Below, piece by piece: positions 41,101-42,756 of a stretch of DNA of 42,756 nt. The notes under the pieces are model-generated. The model was not told the origin of the DNA. It worked only from the letters and a program-made list of their open reading frames with translations, and ran no database searches. Position 1 is the stretch's first letter; each line of letters starts with the position of its first letter. Source of the stretch: CAZRGV01 sp964599655 (lineage in GTDB: Bacteria; Planctomycetota; Planctomycetia; Isosphaerales; Isosphaeraceae). The DNA lies in the NCBI GenBank assembly GCA_964599655.1, contig CAZRGV010000045.1, positions 1-42,756 of the forward strand, read 5' to 3'. Position numbers and translations under genes: made by a program.

Positions 41101-42756
41101 CGAGGCGCTCCACCAGGCGGGTCGAGCGAATGCGGGAAGCATTGAGATGTTGTATGGAGTCCAGTGAGCCAGACCGGGCGCTCGGGCACTCTCGATGTGG
41201 CGGGCCGCGCTCCAGGCCAGGTCGCGACGCAACCGGGCCTGCATGAGCGAGTCACGGCGGCGGGCGATGACTTCCTGGGCAAGCGGTTCGCTGAGGTTTG
41301 TCAGCGACCGATCGAGCAAGGCGGCGCGGATTGGCAGGATATGGGACCAGTCGGGATAAACCGGCGGCTTGACGGGAGTGCCATCGTTCTTATTCTCGGG
41401 CTCGCGTTGCCAGTCGTCGAGCATCGCCTGAAGGTAGGGCGTTGCCTGGTCGGCGTGACCTGATTTGATTTGCAAGACGGCCAGAAGTGAATCGGCGTTG
41501 ATCGCCTTCGCCTCGACGGCCTTGCGGCAATCGTCGAGGAGGGCGTCGAGCATTCCGGCCTTCAGCGCGGCGTCGGCCAGGAGATCCACGTTGCTGGCCA
41601 CGCCGCCCTGGAACGCGGGAAGAGGTTTGACGCCAAAGGCGACGGGCACGTTCCGCGGAGCCACGAAGCCCGCGATCAGTCGGACCGCGTTGCGGTTCTC
41701 GGTGGGCAGGGTCCAGGCGCGGAGCCGGTCGAACTGCTCTCTGGCCGGCAATTCGGCCAACAGGCGAGCCAGGGCCGTCAGGATGTTCGACGGAACCTCC
41801 TCGGTGTTCCACTGCGGAGCAAAGCGAGGGTCAACCTCGGGTGCGGAGGGGTCGGAGTTCGAGAGATCGGCCAGATGGCCGAGCGTGTCAAGCAGCTCAT
41901 CGAGCCGGCCGGCGCGGGCATACTCGGTCGCGACGGAGGCCAGCGCCTGCCGACGCTGTTGCCGAAGGTACGTAAGGTTCGCGTTTCCCTGGGAGGCCAG
42001 AACGCGGTCGAGCGACGAGAGGTGTTCTTCGAACAACGTGCGGGCCGGTTCCACGCGACCGGCCTTGAGGTCGTGGCGAGCCAGCAGCAGCCGAAGACTT
42101 CCGGCGGGCTCGTTGCCAGGGGCGTTGGTGAAGGCCTCCAGTGCCTTGAGCAACACGGCGCGCGCGGCGTCATTTGTCTCGGGAATGTCCAGCGACGGCA
42201 TGGCGGCCAGGCAGGCGAGTTCGGCGGACGTCTGGAGTCGGTCGGTTTGGAGCCGTGCGGCGAGAGCCTTCAGCGCGGCGAGAAGGCCCGCGTTGTCCTT
42301 CGAGGCCAGGGCGAGCTGTGCCAGCGCCACGTTCGCGGCCACCTCGCCCAACGGCTGCGACCGTCGCTGTTCGAGACGCTCGCGAAGCTCCGCCACCCGA
42401 TCGGCCCGAATGGCCCAGGCGGCCAGCATGGCACCGACGCTTTGAGGCGTTTTTCCGCTGGCGAGGAGCAACGATTGTGGGTAGAGGAACACCTCGTCGG
42501 ACCGGGACGCGGGCAAGACGATGTCTCGAAGGGCTTCGTAAACAGCCAAAGCCGGCGCGTCGTGGCGTCGCCAGAGGACCTCAACGGATTGCAAGGCCCT
42601 GGCGACCTTGAGCGTGGTCGATGCCGTCGCAACGTCAACGTTCGGGCTGGAGGACCGCACCACCATGGTGCCGCCGGCGCGATCGATGGGCATCGGGACG
42701 ATGGGCGGGCCGCCTCGCAACGCACCACGAACGGCGCGGAGGGAAAGGTCGTTGAG
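38116..42756 (-). CDS. Giant planctomycete protein with duplicated DUF1583-like modules (5' end beyond window)
   Basis: At least 1546 residues; the frame stays open through the right edge, so the N-terminus is missing and the in-frame TTG at 42720 should not be taken as the start. The visible N-terminal ~340 residues are helical, TPR-like. Two similar modules follow. Each has a helical piece beginning W-LP-E/D-x-RL (41720 and 39830), a beta domain (FHHVAGGDRLLFNYPLVGSFE and FTHYPGHAEDSLVLNIPLQGD) and a LamG-like domain (YHRPLLDGESVSYQFFV and YHRPIVDDGRIRYEFYY) ending in a YHD-x-FGLYHD-like block. The pattern recalls DUF1581/DUF1583, large families of unknown function in planctomycetes. Location is unknown; secretion is plausible but the N-terminus is not seen. 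Confidence 0.88.
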   Translation of the reverse strand, partial: LNDLSLRAVRGALRGGPPIVPMPIDRAGGTMVVRSSSPNVDVATASTTLKVARALQSVEVLWRRHDAPALAVYEALRDIVLPASRSDEVFLYPQSLLLASGKTPQSVGAMLAAWAIRADRVAELRERLEQRRSQPLGEVAANVALAQLALASKDNAGLLAALKALAARLQTDRLQTSAELACLAAMPSLDIPETNDAARAVLLKALEAFTNAPGNEPAGSLRLLLARHDLKAGRVEPARTLFEEHLSSLDRVLASQGNANLTYLRQQRRQALASVATEYARAGRLDELLDTLGHLADLSNSDPSAPEVDPRFAPQWNTEEVPSNILTALARLLAELPAREQFDRLRAWTLPTENRNAVRLIAGFVAPRNVPVAFGVKPLPAFQGGVASNVDLLADAALKAGMLDALLDDCRKAVEAKAINADSLLAVLQIKSGHADQATPYLQAMLDDWQREPENKNDGTPVKPPVYPDWSHILPIRAALLDRSLTNLSEPLAQEVIARRRDSLMQARLRRDLAWSAARHIESARAPGLAHWTPYNISMLPAFARPAWWSASEGHFHHVAGGDRLLFNYPLVGSFEISVDAYFGNLVQSDLGYGRLVLVASNAISQRYWQENNRVITVPTSRLQSVDDSGNKPVLFQSLALEGYNRLTIQVSPEKIRYLVNQQLFHEDDAPSPATPWLFLSGQTGSTGDFRNLILNGTPEIPREVRLIAGEALDGWITGVYNETRPKRPLFDQPDVPGQTTSLSDDFEERDWSVRDGVLLGRRVDDSPVLEPNQSRIAYHRPLLDGESVSYQFFVRSGEVEAHPTLGSLAFLIEPGGVRLHWLTEAGAFDPTGLPPDNVADEPASRRGPNPLPLRQGDWNTMIVRLDHGTVQLSLNDQKIFERPMEPGDDQLFGFYHDKAHTALQVRDVVLKGDWPQSIDAGTLLARPKTVNPDADLEARIARAAIIGGRFFAFDAIPVVERTRARPAPERFERLAAWVLPGDDHADIRLFGDFTPLDPPPPAIPEGEHPRAPRSHVGGRLVSPAVELVAAAKESGQLDALADRVETLRTVTHLDRRGRLALLALIRDAQERHDQASEALKELKDLVLEIRPGAPPTERWPELVAAQSLVETPELRQAALDLLEEMITKQIPKKSVNPDWDLRVYHARALGQIAALPESTRASMDGLPWSPVIHPTAANRGHGLPTPFWIFHDGAFTHYPGHAEDSLVLNIPLQGDFEVSCELTSFGWREARLAYGGIRVGLHPDLKHIEISQNDQPQPLILLDAPFTRESIGDWYPYRLVVHDGGMVCYIQDRKVYETALPASPDPWLSINLRGVNTGGARNLQIKGNPVIPARLDLTAASDLAGWRADDLFSNAYGSSARWQKHGEEIVGSRIDLTASTALVPNLTRQSAIFYHRPIVDDGRIRYEFYYEPGKALVHPALDRLVVLLDPNGVKIHWLTDDPYNRSGLSPDNAHDEPEHRQGPKPPPLKPHAWNQAELSIEGDTVSVYLNGELVFQRPVEPTNQRFFGLYHDAQRTEARARNITYEGQWPRTLPDSLHPQSNVNP

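Overview
The window looks like a draft or metagenome-assembled contig from a planctomycete, most likely the Isosphaeraceae. DNA is GC-rich throughout. Several protein types are near-exclusive to planctomycetes: two secreted proteins with an N-terminal LExRxLL motif, a PVC-type single-CxxCH haem protein with HEAT repeats, a TIGR03067-like small secreted protein, and a giant protein resembling DUF1581/DUF1583 families. Family names are recalled from motif patterns, not searched. Three runs of N (13237-13282, 29819-29852, 30451-30460) mark assembly gaps.

Layout. 1-994: groES-groEL on the minus strand, with groEL cut by the left edge. 995-6100: a long leader and a large secreted protein (sialidase-like propeller, six PKD-like repeats, Ig-like C-terminus). 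6214-6726: a Dps ferritin. 7058-15985: the fatty-acid cluster plsX, fabD, fabG, acpP, fabF, split between fabD and fabG by a nitric-oxide module. That module holds a cupin protein and a quinol-type NO reductase on the minus strand, plus a divergent Rrf2 regulator. 16142-16600: an XRE regulator whose promoter predicts a leaderless mRNA. 16913-20677: the haem/HEAT protein. 20737-23046: a winged-helix-like protein and an MFS transporter. 23116-24111: malate dehydrogenase. 24303-27200: a CARDB surface protein and an alpha/beta-hydrolase-fold protein that lacks its catalytic Ser and Asp.

27201-30910 is gene-poor: one small hypothetical gene, one XRE regulator and a broken gene. The broken gene is interrupted by about 110 bases that read, on the opposite strand, as a polysaccharide-lyase fragment. 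30973-36004 holds a divergent signalling pair, an HD-GYP phosphodiesterase-like protein and a Ser/Thr kinase with TPRs. Both outer ends of this pair carry strikingly AT-rich sequence. 36158-42756 holds a small hypothetical protein, an aquaglyceroporin, the TIGR03067-like protein and the partial giant protein.

How genes work together. PlsX, FabD, FabG, AcpP and FabF supply acyl chains for membrane lipids. The inserted NO module looks self-contained: a TTGACA-N17-GATACT promoter for qNor overlaps an opposing promoter for the Rrf2 gene, with TATCCGG/CCGGATA arms across both, as expected for an NO- or redox-sensing repressor. The most interesting leads are this module (including a Cys/His-rich cupin partner and a regulator missing the central cluster cysteine), the fabG promoter with a palindrome inside its spacer, and the catalytically degenerate hydrolase.
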